NCBI GenBank assembly: GCA_000720805.1
Contig: JODI01000048.1
Span: 1-63,895 of the forward strand
Direction of reading: 5' to 3'
DNA from: Streptomyces violaceoruber
GTDB taxonomy: Bacteria > Actinomycetota > Actinomycetes > Streptomycetales > Streptomycetaceae
DNA length: 63,895 bases
In this document: positions 26,072 to 34,466 of the stretch, one piece after another
How the letters are laid out: each line of letters begins with the position of its first letter
Position numbering within the stretch: position 1 is the stretch's first letter
The notes under the pieces: generated by a model
Told to the model about the DNA's origin: nothing
The model's database searches: none
The model's input: only the letters and a program-made list of their open reading frames with translations
Program-made: the position numbers and the translations under genes

Positions 26072-27508
26072 ATGAACAGCAGTTCATCCAGAGGCGGTTG
26101 GAGACGGGCCGCTGTCCTGCTCGCCGGACTGATGGGGGCCTCGCTGCTGGTCGCCTCCCCCGCGGCGGCCGTGCACGGCGCCGTGCCGGGCGACTTCAAC
26201 GGTGACGGCTACCGCGACGCCGTGCTGCCCGCGCCGGGCGCGAACGTGTCCGGCAAGGAGGCGGCGGGAGCGGTGGTCGTGCTGTACGGGTCGGCCGCCG
26301 GGCTGGCGGCGCCCCGGCGCAGGACCATCACGCAGAACACCGCGGGCGTCCCGGGCACGGCCGAGGCCCACGACCGCTTCGGCACGGCCACCGCGACGGC
26401 CGACCTGAACCGGGACGGATACGCCGACCTGGTGGTGTCGTCGCCGAACGAGGACACCGCCAAGGGCGCCGACTCCGGTGCGGTCACGGTGCTGTGGGGC
26501 AGCAGGAACGGGCTGGCCGGCGGCACGGACCTGCCGACGCCGGCCAAGGCTTCCGACGACCCCACGTACTACGGCCTCGATGTCGTCGCGCTCAGCACCG
26601 GCCCCGGCGAGAAGACCCGTGTCGCGGTCGCCGGATACGACGGAACCGTGTTCTTCAGCGGGCCGTTCAGCCGGACGGGCACCTTCGGTTCCGTCACGTA
26701 CAACCGGGAGACTCCCTCCGCCGAGTCCGTCGCCCTCGGCGACTTCGACGGCAACGCCGTCCCCGAGCCGGCCGTCGTCACCACGCGGCTGCATGGCCTG
26801 AGCGGCGGCCAGGTGTACGCGAACCCGGCCGTCGGAGAGGAACTCCAGCAGGGCAACGGCCTGATCGCCGCCACCGGTGACCTCAATGGCGACGGGTACG
26901 CCGATCTCGTGGCCGGCGACCCCGACGATCCCGAGGTCGCGGGCGTCGACGGCACGTTGGGCGGTCGTGTACTGGTCTGGTACGGCTCGAAACGCGGCAT
27001 CGAGACCGACTCGAAGCCCGAGCAGATCACGCAGAACACCGCGGGGATACCCGGCGCGAGCGAGAAGGACGACAACTTCGGCGGCGCGCTGGCCGTGGCG
27101 GACCTGAACCGGGACGGCCTCGGCGACATCGTGGCCGGCTCACCGTACGAGGACCTCGCCAAGGCCGACGCGGGCCAGGTGACCGTCATCCCGGGCCGCC
27201 GTTCGGGGGCGCTCGGCACCGGTGCGTACGCGTTCTCCCAGGACACCGCGGGCGTCCCGGGCGCCTCCGAGGCCTACGACTGTTTCGGCGCGACGGTCTC
27301 GGCCGGGGACATCGACAAGGACGGCAAGCCCGAGCTGTTCGTCGGCGCGTCCGGCGAGAACGACTACACGGGGGCCGTCTGGACGTTCCCCGGCGCCGGC
27401 TCCCGCCCCACGGCCACCGGCAGCCGCCTGTTCACGGCATCCTCGGTCGGCCTCACCCAACGGGACAGCACGTACCTCGGCGGCAACGGCCTGCTCTGGG
27501 TCATCTGA
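26072..27508 (+). CDS. Secreted FG-GAP beta-propeller protein, paralogue of the one at 24031
   Basis: 478 residues with a signal peptide (WRRAAVLLAGLMGASLLVAS). FG-GAP units are again evident: DFNGDGYRDA, DLNRDGYADL, DFDGNAVPEP, DLNGDGYADL, DLNRDGLGDI, DIDKDGKPEL, with NTAGVPG and QDTAGVPG spacers shared with its neighbour. One loop (DFDGNAVPEP) is degenerate and may not bind calcium. Duplication of the upstream gene and divergence is the simplest origin. A terminator lies between them, so it has its own promoter. Confidence 0.92.
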   Translation: MNSSSSRGGWRRAAVLLAGLMGASLLVASPAAAVHGAVPGDFNGDGYRDAVLPAPGANVSGKEAAGAVVVLYGSAAGLAAPRRRTITQNTAGVPGTAEAHDRFGTATATADLNRDGYADLVVSSPNEDTAKGADSGAVTVLWGSRNGLAGGTDLPTPAKASDDPTYYGLDVVALSTGPGEKTRVAVAGYDGTVFFSGPFSRTGTFGSVTYNRETPSAESVALGDFDGNAVPEPAVVTTRLHGLSGGQVYANPAVGEELQQGNGLIAATGDLNGDGYADLVAGDPDDPEVAGVDGTLGGRVLVWYGSKRGIETDSKPEQITQNTAGIPGASEKDDNFGGALAVADLNRDGLGDIVAGSPYEDLAKADAGQVTVIPGRRSGALGTGAYAFSQDTAGVPGASEAYDCFGATVSAGDIDKDGKPELFVGASGENDYTGAVWTFPGAGSRPTATGSRLFTASSVGLTQRDSTYLGGNGLLWVI

Positions 27509-27538
27509 CGGTCGCCCACGTCCGGTCTTCGTGGTCGA

Positions 27539-27568
27539 GGCGCCCGGGGTGTGATCACCCCGGGCGCC
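27539..27568 (+). terminator. Terminator hairpin, 13-bp perfect stem
   Basis: GGCGCCCGGGGTG (27539-27551) and CACCCCGGGCGCC (27556-27568) pair exactly around TGAT. It lies between the convergent FG-GAP and MFS genes and can serve both. Confidence 0.92.
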
Positions 27569-27599
27569 TTCCGGTTCTCCCATCGTTTTTCTCCGGCCC

Positions 27600-28967
27600 T
27601 CAGGAGACGACCGGCCGCGCGCCCGGCTCCGGTGCGGTGGTCCGCGCGGGGGATTCCGGCGTTCCGCGGGTGTTCCTGACGTAGAACACCCCGATCACCG
27701 CGAGCAGGGACGCGGCGGAGAGGGTGTACAGGCCGCCGTTGGTGCTGCCGGTGGTGTCCTTGAGGTAGCCGAAGAGGGTGGGCGAGACGAATCCGCCCAG
27801 GTTTCCGATGGAGTTGACCACGGCCAGTCCCGGCGCGGCGACCTTGAGGTCGAGCCCGGACTGGGCCATCGGCCAGTACAGGGTCGCCGCGCACTTGCCG
27901 CCGACCGCGGCGAGCGTGAGAGCGGCGAGTCCGAACCAGGGGGAGCCCAGGGTGGCGAGGAAGGTGCCCACGGCCGACAGGACCAGGGCGATCGCCAGAT
28001 ACGGGCGGCGGTCGGGCGCCTTGTCGGTGTAGTGGCTCACCGTGTACATCGCGATCACGGCGCAGATCCAGGGGACGGCGGTGAGCAGCCCGACCTGGAA
28101 GGGGGAAAGACCGCCGATGTCGTCGACGAGGCTCGGCAGCCAGAAGGTGATCGCGTAGCCGGTGAGTGCCATCGCGAAGAAGACGCCGGTCAGCAGGGCC
28201 ACCTGGGGGTGGAACAGGAGCTTGAGCCGGGAGACCTTGGGTGCCCGGGCGCGGGCCTCCTCGTCCCGGGCGACCGCCGCGCCGAGCGCGTCCTTCTCCT
28301 CCCGGGTGAGCCAGCGGGCGTCCTCGATGCGGGAGACCAGGAAGAAGCCGGCGACGATCCCGACGACGATCGAGAAGGCGCCCTCCAGCGCGAACATCCA
28401 GCGCCAGCCGGCGAATCCGCCCGCCCCGTGCAGCTCCAGCAGCGCACCGGTGATGGGCCCGGTCACGATGTACGCCGTGGCCGAGCCGCCCAGGAAGATC
28501 GCGCTCGCCCGGCCCCGGCTGGAGTCGGGCAGCCACTGGGTGAAGTAGAGGAGCACACCGGGGAAGAAGCCCGCCTCCGCGACTCCGAGCAGGAAGCGCA
28601 GGGCGTAGAACATCGTGACGTTGTGGATGAAGCACATCGCCACGATCACCAGGCCCCAGGTGATCATGATCCGGGTGAGCCAGACCCGGGCGCCGAACCG
28701 CTCCAGGAGCATGTTGCTCGGCACCTCGAACAACGCGTACCCGATGAAGAACAGGCCGGCGCCGAGACCGTACGCGGTGGCGCTGACGCCGACATCGGCA
28801 CGCAGCTCGTCCTGGACGAACCCGACGTTCGTCCGGTCCATCTGGTTGACCAGCAGCATCAGGACCAGGATCGGCAGCATGCGGCGCAGGAACTTGCCGA
28901 CGGCCCGGCGTTCGGCGTCGGGTGTCACGCCCTCTGACGTCTCTGGTGTCTCTGAGATCTCTGACAT
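27600..28967 (-). CDS. MFS transporter, anion:cation symporter (phthalate permease-like) family
   Basis: 455 residues from an ATG at 28967 with GGGAGA upstream. Twelve hydrophobic segments in two halves. The first half has NQMDRTNVGFVQDELRAD and FEVPSNMLLERFGARVWLTR, and FLLGVAEAGFFPGVLLYFTQW is typical of the ACS family that imports organic or aromatic carboxylates. The adjacent dioxygenase gene upstream on the same strand makes an aromatic-acid substrate reasonable, but that is inference. A good promoter (29025-29053) and an operator-like palindrome precede it. Confidence 0.92.
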   Translation of the reverse strand: MSEISETPETSEGVTPDAERRAVGKFLRRMLPILVLMLLVNQMDRTNVGFVQDELRADVGVSATAYGLGAGLFFIGYALFEVPSNMLLERFGARVWLTRIMITWGLVIVAMCFIHNVTMFYALRFLLGVAEAGFFPGVLLYFTQWLPDSSRGRASAIFLGGSATAYIVTGPITGALLELHGAGGFAGWRWMFALEGAFSIVVGIVAGFFLVSRIEDARWLTREEKDALGAAVARDEEARARAPKVSRLKLLFHPQVALLTGVFFAMALTGYAITFWLPSLVDDIGGLSPFQVGLLTAVPWICAVIAMYTVSHYTDKAPDRRPYLAIALVLSAVGTFLATLGSPWFGLAALTLAAVGGKCAATLYWPMAQSGLDLKVAAPGLAVVNSIGNLGGFVSPTLFGYLKDTTGSTNGGLYTLSAASLLAVIGVFYVRNTRGTPESPARTTAPEPGARPVVS

Positions 28968-29024
28968 CGTTGTCTCCCTCGTGTGCACATACGCGAACCG
29001 CAACCACGTACGCGAGTCCGGGGG

Positions 29025-29053
29025 ACGTTACGGAGGGCGATCTTCCGGGTCAA
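29025..29053 (-). promoter_or_regulatory. Promoter of the MFS transporter gene
   Basis: On the minus strand TTGACC (29053-29048) and TAACGT (29030-29025) are separated by exactly 17 bases, near consensus for the principal sigma factor. The start point would be near 29018, giving a leader of about 50 bases. Confidence 0.65.
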
Positions 29054-29070
29054 TGGGTTGGACCGATAAT

Positions 29071-29086
29071 CATGTATGCGAACATG
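29071..29086. promoter_or_regulatory. Operator-like palindrome upstream of the MFS promoter
   Basis: CATGTATGCGAACATG has 5-base inverted arms (CATGT/ACATG). It lies 18 bases upstream of the -35 box. A related string, CATACGCGAAC, occurs at 28988-28998 downstream of the start point. Two sites bracketing a promoter fit a ligand-responsive regulator; none is encoded adjacent. Confidence 0.4.
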
Positions 29087-29164
29087 GGACCTCTACAAGG
29101 CGCATACAGACCACTGCACATCACCCATCGACCCGGTCGACGATCCTCGGTTTCCGGACGACGA

Positions 29165-30115
29165 TCAGGTGCCGTCGTGCGTCTCGTCCGGCGCGACGCC
29201 CATCGTGAGGGAGCCGAGGACACCCTTGGCGATGTGCTTCTTGTCGTACTTCAGTTTGAGGAGACCGCCCGCGGTGCCGCTCTGGTCGTAGATGTGGTCC
29301 TCGGTGAGCGTGGTGCGCTCGGTGGTGCTGGTGGAGTACGGCTCCACCTCGGCGGAGGCCAGCACGGACTCCTCGTCGAAGAAGAACTGCCCGGTGTGGC
29401 AGGTGTGCCCGCCCTCGTATCCGGCGTCGGTCCACTTGCCGTCCACATGGACCTTGGTGTGGATGTGGACGGTGCGGCCCCGGTACCAGCCCGGGAAGAT
29501 CGTCCTGAAGGTGACCCGGCCCTGCTTGTCGGTCCGCCAGGTGCCACGCAGATAGCGCTCGTCGTCGGTGGGCTCCTCGTGCCCTCCACCGCCGGTCCCG
29601 CCGGACGGCGGGCCCGAGGGCGGCTCACCTGTCGGAGTGCCGGTGGGCGTGCCCGAGGGGGCGCCGGTCGGGGGCGTGCCGCCGCCTGCGCCACCGCCTC
29701 CGGTCGACAGGCTCTCGTACCCCGAGTAGATGCCCAGCGCGTCGCAGTGCCAGATGTCGACGGCCGCGTTGCTGATCGGCTTGCAGGTATCGGAGTCGAT
29801 CACCTTGAGGGTGAGAGTGAGCGGGATGCCCTCCTTGTCCTCGGTGATGTCCTGGCGAAGCTTGTCGGCGTCGATGTAGTAGGGGCCTTCGGTGGTCTCC
29901 GAGGTGAGCCTGTAGCACGTCTCCGCCGCACTCGACGTACTCGACGCCGTGCCCGACGGCCCGGTGGTCGCCGTCGACTCGCTCGCGGACGCCGTCATGG
30001 CGAGTCCGCCGCCGGCACCCACCGCCGCCACGGCGGCGCCGCCCGCCATGATGACCTTGCGACGCGTCAGGTCCTGCTCGTGCTCGGGTCCGTGGGCCTT
30101 CTCGATTTCCGTCAT
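29165..30115 (-). CDS. Tat-signal intradiol ring-cleavage dioxygenase-like protein
   Basis: 316 residues from an ATG at 30115. A twin-arginine signal (DLTRRKVIMAGGAAVAAVG, arginines 18-19) directs export. The catalytic domain shows GPYYID, DIWHCDALGIYSGY, then PGWYRGRTVHIHTKV: Tyr130 or Tyr133, Tyr211, His217 and His219 match the Fe(III) ligands of intradiol dioxygenases. Residues 137-178 are a Gly/Pro/Thr-rich insert between these halves, absent from soluble catechol dioxygenases. Exported members are known in actinobacteria with unclear substrates. A second, lipoprotein-type paralogue lies at 40272. Confidence 0.9.
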   Translation of the reverse strand: MTEIEKAHGPEHEQDLTRRKVIMAGGAAVAAVGAGGGLAMTASASESTATTGPSGTASSTSSAAETCYRLTSETTEGPYYIDADKLRQDITEDKEGIPLTLTLKVIDSDTCKPISNAAVDIWHCDALGIYSGYESLSTGGGGAGGGTPPTGAPSGTPTGTPTGEPPSGPPSGGTGGGGHEEPTDDERYLRGTWRTDKQGRVTFRTIFPGWYRGRTVHIHTKVHVDGKWTDAGYEGGHTCHTGQFFFDEESVLASAEVEPYSTSTTERTTLTEDHIYDQSGTAGGLLKLKYDKKHIAKGVLGSLTMGVAPDETHDGT

Positions 30116-30183
30116 GAGCCGGAAAGTTAGGTAAGAAGCCTGTCCAGGACCTGGGAGAGACCTGTGGTTTTCCGAGCCCATGC

Positions 30184-30221
30184 GAAGAGGCCCGAAACCG
30201 ACGTCGGTTTCGGGCCTCTTC
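30184..30221 (-). terminator. Terminator hairpin after aspS
   Basis: The 38-base sequence is a perfect palindrome (GAAGAGGCCCGAAACCGAC and its complement) 22 bases past the aspS stop. It is also the upstream boundary of the dioxygenase gene. Confidence 0.88.
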
Positions 30222-30243
30222 AGCAAGGACTACGGCTGCACGG

Positions 30244-32007
30244 CTACTTCGGCTGCGGCTTGCGCACCGTCAGGTGCAGTTCCCTCAGCCGGGTCTCGTC
30301 CAGCTCCGTCGGCGCGCCCATCATCAGGTCCTGGGCGTTGCCGTTGAGCGGGAAGGCGATCGTCTCGCGGATGTTGGGCTCGTCGGCCAGCAGCATCACG
30401 ATGCGGTCGACCCCGGGGGCGATGCCGCCGTGCGGCGGGGCGCCGAAGCGGAACGCGCGGAGCATGCCGGCGAACTCGCGCTCGACGGTCTCCTCGTCGT
30501 AACCCGCGATCCCGAACGCCTTGAGCATGATGTCCGGCTCGTGGTTCCGGATCGCGCCGGAGGACAGCTCGACGCCGTTGCAGACGATGTCGTACTGCCA
30601 GGCCAGGATGTCGAGCGGGTCCTGGCTCTCCAGGGCCTCCATGCCACCCTGCGGCATCGAGAACGGGTTGTGCGAGAAGTCGATCTTCCCGGTCTCCTCG
30701 TCCTTCTCGAACATCGGGAAGTCGACGATCCAGCAGAACCGGAAGACGTTCTCCTCGAAGTGCCCGGCACGCTTGGCGGCTTCGACCCGCACCGCGCCCA
30801 TGATCTTCGAGACCTCGTCGAACTCGCCCGCGCCGAAGAACACCGCGTGACCGGCGGCCAGGGACAGCCGCTTGGTCAGCTCGGCGACGTTCTCCTCGGT
30901 GAGGAACTTCGCGATCGGGCCGGAGAGGGAACCGTCCTCGGCGACGCGGACCCAGGCCAGGCCCTTGGCGCCCTGCGAGACGGCGTAGTCACCGAGCTGG
31001 TCGAAGAACTTGCGGGGCTGGGACTGGACGTCCGGCACCGCCAGCGCGCGCACGTGCTTGCCGGCGAACGCCTTGAACTCCGAGCCCTCGAAGACGTCGG
31101 TGATGTCGACGAGCTCCAGCTTGGCGCGCAGGTCCGGCTTGTCGGAGCCGTACTTCAGCATCGCCTCACGGAACGGGATCCGCGGGAACGGGGAGGTGAC
31201 GTGACGGCCGCCCCCGAACTCCTCGAACAGCTCGGTCATCAGCTGCTCGATCGGCTGGAAGACGTCCTCCTGCTCGACGAAGCTCATCTCGACGTCGAGC
31301 TGGTAGAACTCGCCCGGCGAACGGTCGGCGCGGGCGTCCTCGTCGCGGAAACAGGGGGCGATCTGGAAGTAGCGGTCGAAGCCGGAGATCATCAGCAGCT
31401 GCTTGAACTGCTGCGGGGCCTGCGGAAGGGCGTAGAACTTGCCCGCGTGGATGCGGGACGGGACGACGAAGTCGCGGGCGCCCTCAGGGGAGGTCGCCGT
31501 CAGGATCGGCGTGGCCATCTCGTTGAAGCCGAGCGTGACCATCTTGTGCCGGATCGACGAGATGACCGCCGTACGCAGCATGATGTTGCGGTGCATGCGC
31601 TCGCGGCGCAGGTCCAGGAAGCGGTACTCCAGGCGCCGCTCCTCGTTGACGCCGTCCTCGGTGTTGATGGTGAAGGGGAGCGGCTGGGCGGCGCCGAGCA
31701 GCTCGACCTCTCCGACCTCGACCTCGACCTCACCGGTGGGCAGGTCGGGGTTGATGTTCTCGGTGCCCCGGGAGACGACCTTGCCGTCGACGCGGACCGT
31801 CGACTCCTTGGTCAGCTTGTCGAGGGCCTCGTACGCGGGCGTGCCGGGACGGGCGACGAGCTGCGTGATGCCGTAGTGGTCGCGCAGATCGATGAAGAGG
31901 ATGCCGCCCAGGTCGCGCCGATTGTGCAGCCAGCCACTCAGCCGGACGTCGGTGCCGACGTCAGAGGCGCGGAGCTCGCCGCAGGTGTGGGACCTGTACC
32001 GATGCAT
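30244..32007 (-). CDS. aspS: Aspartyl-tRNA synthetase
   Basis: 587 residues, the normal bacterial length. An N-terminal OB-fold anticodon domain (VRLSGWLHNRRDLGGILFID) is followed by the class II catalytic core: SPQ-type motif 1 region, motif 2 FRDEDARADRSPGEFYQLD and motif 3 GGIAPGVDRIVMLL. The bacterial insertion domain occupies about residues 285-415. It attaches aspartate to tRNA-Asp in the cytoplasm. Monocistronic, with a terminator behind and a parS site in the upstream gap. Confidence 0.98.
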   Translation of the reverse strand: MHRYRSHTCGELRASDVGTDVRLSGWLHNRRDLGGILFIDLRDHYGITQLVARPGTPAYEALDKLTKESTVRVDGKVVSRGTENINPDLPTGEVEVEVGEVELLGAAQPLPFTINTEDGVNEERRLEYRFLDLRRERMHRNIMLRTAVISSIRHKMVTLGFNEMATPILTATSPEGARDFVVPSRIHAGKFYALPQAPQQFKQLLMISGFDRYFQIAPCFRDEDARADRSPGEFYQLDVEMSFVEQEDVFQPIEQLMTELFEEFGGGRHVTSPFPRIPFREAMLKYGSDKPDLRAKLELVDITDVFEGSEFKAFAGKHVRALAVPDVQSQPRKFFDQLGDYAVSQGAKGLAWVRVAEDGSLSGPIAKFLTEENVAELTKRLSLAAGHAVFFGAGEFDEVSKIMGAVRVEAAKRAGHFEENVFRFCWIVDFPMFEKDEETGKIDFSHNPFSMPQGGMEALESQDPLDILAWQYDIVCNGVELSSGAIRNHEPDIMLKAFGIAGYDEETVEREFAGMLRAFRFGAPPHGGIAPGVDRIVMLLADEPNIRETIAFPLNGNAQDLMMGAPTELDETRLRELHLTVRKPQPK

Positions 32008-32052
32008 CGTCGTTCATCCAGCCTTCGCAGATCGGGGTCTGTTCCACGCGTT

Positions 32053-32066
32053 GTTTCACGTGAAAC
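32053..32066. other. parS site, ParB-binding centromere palindrome
   Basis: GTTTCACGTGAAAC is a perfect 14-bp palindrome identical to the Streptomyces parS consensus. It is in the gap upstream of aspS, 46 bases from the start. In Streptomyces, parS copies cluster around the replication origin, so this fits an origin-proximal location. An 8-bp inverted repeat (CCCAGCGT/ACGCTGGG, 32071-32098) lies beside it. Confidence 0.9.
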
Positions 32067-32116
32067 CCTCCCCAGCGTACCGGCCACCCCACGCTGGGCT
32101 CCCCACCATTGAGGGC

Positions 32117-32230
32117 CGGCGATCGGTCGTCCGTGACAGGAGCGATCAGTCGTCCGTGACGGAAGCGATCAGTCATCCATCACGGGCCGGTGATCGGTCA
32201 TTGAGAACCGCTGATCTCGCTGATCAGTAG
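32117..32230 (+). repeat. Degenerate 21- to 25-bp tandem repeats with GATC core
   Basis: GATC(G/A)GTC(G/A)T-type units begin at 32121, 32144, 32167 and 32192, with weaker GATC units at 32213 and 32222. The first three share about 17 of 20 bases. The array fills the region between parS and the PAS-GAF-SpoIIE gene. It could be a regulator-binding array for that gene; no function can be read directly. Confidence 0.7.
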
Positions 32231-32263
32231 CACTCTCCGTCCTCGTCTTCATAAAGTGGGCCA

Positions 32264-34462
32264 ATGCGCACTGGTGAGCCCCTGCCCGCCGTGGGGCAGG
32301 TTCTCGCCGCCCTCGCGACCGGTCTGTGGCGTTGGGACAACACCGCGGGGCTTGTCATGCTCGACGCGGAGGCCGCCCGGCTGGTCGGCATGCCCGCCGA
32401 GGCGGCGACGCTCACGGAGGGCGGGATCCGCGCCCGCTTTCACCCCATCGACTGGAACGAGATCGACGGCATCGTCCAACTCGCCGTCGCCGAGGGCACC
32501 CTCGCCGAGGCCCGACTGCGGGTCATGGACGAGCACGGCCATGTCATCCGAACCATCCGCAGCCGCTCCAAGCCGATCATCGACCCCGCCACCGGGGATT
32601 TCGAACTGATCGGCACCTTCCAGGAGGTCACCGAGCCGCCTCCGGGCGCCGCCGCGCGCAGCCCGATCACCGGCGACTGGCGCCGCTCCCGCGAGGCGTT
32701 CCTGCTGGACGCCGGCCGGGCGCTGGCGGAGGCCCGGTCCACGGCGGAGGTCCTGCGGGTCGCGGCCGGTCTGTCCATGCCAGGCTTCTCCCCGGACGGT
32801 CTGGCCGTCTTCGGTCTGCAGGGCGACCGCCTGACGATCATCGGCCATCACGGCCACCAGCCGGGCGACGAGAGCCCTTTCCAGCAGATGGCCCTCGCCA
32901 CGGACTACCCGGCCGCCGAGGTGGTCCGCACCGGCCGCGCGGTCTACCTCTCCTCCCCCGAGGACTACAGGTCCCGCTACCCGGTGACCTGGTCGCTCGC
33001 CGAGCGGTTCGGCCGCCAGTCCTGGGCGTTCCTGCCGCTGACGGTCGCCGGCCGCACGATGGGCGCGTGGATGGCGGCCTTCGCCTACCCCGTGGCCTTC
33101 ACCCCGGACGAGCGCTCGGTCCTGACGACGGTGGCCCGCATGCTCGCCCAGGCCCTGTCCCGGGCAGGCATCGCCGAGTCGGAACGGGAGCTCACGGACG
33201 GCCTCCAGCGCTCCATGCTCCCCACCCTCGGCCCCCAGATCCCGGGCATGAGCCTCGCCGCGCGCTACGTCCCCACCGGCGGCGGCCTCCAGGTCGGCGG
33301 CGACTGGTACGACATGATCCCCCTGCCCGGGGGCACCTCCCGCACGGAACCCGGGGGAGGCCGTTTCGCCCTGGTCATCGGCGACGTCCAGGGCCACGAC
33401 GTGCGGGCGGCGGGCCTCATGGGCCAGCTGCGTATCGCGCTCAGGGCCTACGCCTCGGAGGGCCACCGCCCCGACGCCGTCCTCTCCCGCGCGTCCCGCT
33501 TCCTGCACGGCATGACGTACGGCGACCCGGACGCCGCCGACCTCCGCTTCGCGACCTGCCTGTACGTGGAGGCCGACCCCGCCACCGGCATCCTGGACGT
33601 CGCCCGCGCCGGCCACCCCGACCCGGCGATCCGGATGGCGGACGGCACGGTCCTCACCCGCCCCACGGCCGGCGGACTGCCACTGGGCATCGATCCGGAC
33701 GCCGACTACCCCACCACCCGGGTCACCCTCGAACCCGGCGAGACCCTGCTGATCTGCACCGACGGCCTGATCGAGACCGGTGGCCACGACATGGAGACCG
33801 GCTGGAAACGCATCCGCACGATCCTCGAGGACCACGAAGGCGACCTCGAAGAACTCGCCGACGCCCTGGTCCAGGCCGTGCACGGCCCCTCTTCCCACCA
33901 CACCACCGGCCCCCTGGCCGACCGCCGCGAGGACGACATAGCGGTACTGCTGCTGTCCCGGCAGGGAGAGGAGTACGGCTCCGGCGACACGGTGGTCATA
34001 CGGCCGACGGTCCGCCGCACGATGCTGTCGGTGGCCCAGGCGGAACCGGAACGCGTGGCGGTGGCCCGGCAGCAGCTGAGGGAGCTGCTGCACGACTGGA
34101 GATCGGCGGACCAGGTCGACTCGGCGGTCCTGCTGCTCTCCGAGATGCTGACCAACGTCCTCGTCCACACCGACGCCGACGCACTGCTCCTGGCCGAGGT
34201 GCGCGGCGGGCGCACCGGCCCGGGCGGACGCCGGATGCGGGTGGAGGTCACCGACACCAGCGACGCCCTCCCGCACAAGCGCAGACCCGGCGAACTCGCC
34301 TCCTCGGGCCGAGGCCTGATGCTGATCGAAATGCTCGCGGACGTGTGGGGGGTGGATCCGCGGGGCGAGGGCAAGAGCATCTGGTTCGAGCTGTACGAGG
34401 CGGTGGACCAGCCAGCCCTACGAGGCGGGGGGCCATCCGACTCCGGGAGGCGGGGGGACTAG
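32264..34462 (+). CDS. PAS-GAF-SpoIIE-HATPase multidomain signalling phosphatase
   Basis: 732 residues. An N-terminal PAS domain (about 1-125, VRTIRSRSKPIIDPATGDFELIG) is followed by a GAF domain (about 145-300), a PP2C SpoIIE domain (about 320-565: VGGDWYDMIPLPGG, VIGDVQGHD, RAGHPDPAI, ICTDGLIETGGHDM, DDIAVLLL) and a C-terminal RsbW-like ATPase (about 590-715: LLLSEMLTNVLVHTDADA, ELASSGRGLMLIEMLAD). It thus combines phosphatase and anti-sigma kinase in one chain, the usual Streptomyces architecture for controlling an alternative sigma factor. No cognate sigma or anti-anti-sigma gene is nearby. Confidence 0.94.
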   Translation: MRTGEPLPAVGQVLAALATGLWRWDNTAGLVMLDAEAARLVGMPAEAATLTEGGIRARFHPIDWNEIDGIVQLAVAEGTLAEARLRVMDEHGHVIRTIRSRSKPIIDPATGDFELIGTFQEVTEPPPGAAARSPITGDWRRSREAFLLDAGRALAEARSTAEVLRVAAGLSMPGFSPDGLAVFGLQGDRLTIIGHHGHQPGDESPFQQMALATDYPAAEVVRTGRAVYLSSPEDYRSRYPVTWSLAERFGRQSWAFLPLTVAGRTMGAWMAAFAYPVAFTPDERSVLTTVARMLAQALSRAGIAESERELTDGLQRSMLPTLGPQIPGMSLAARYVPTGGGLQVGGDWYDMIPLPGGTSRTEPGGGRFALVIGDVQGHDVRAAGLMGQLRIALRAYASEGHRPDAVLSRASRFLHGMTYGDPDAADLRFATCLYVEADPATGILDVARAGHPDPAIRMADGTVLTRPTAGGLPLGIDPDADYPTTRVTLEPGETLLICTDGLIETGGHDMETGWKRIRTILEDHEGDLEELADALVQAVHGPSSHHTTGPLADRREDDIAVLLLSRQGEEYGSGDTVVIRPTVRRTMLSVAQAEPERVAVARQQLRELLHDWRSADQVDSAVLLLSEMLTNVLVHTDADALLLAEVRGGRTGPGGRRMRVEVTDTSDALPHKRRPGELASSGRGLMLIEMLADVWGVDPRGEGKSIWFELYEAVDQPALRGGGPSDSGRRGD

Positions 34463-34466
34463 GGCC

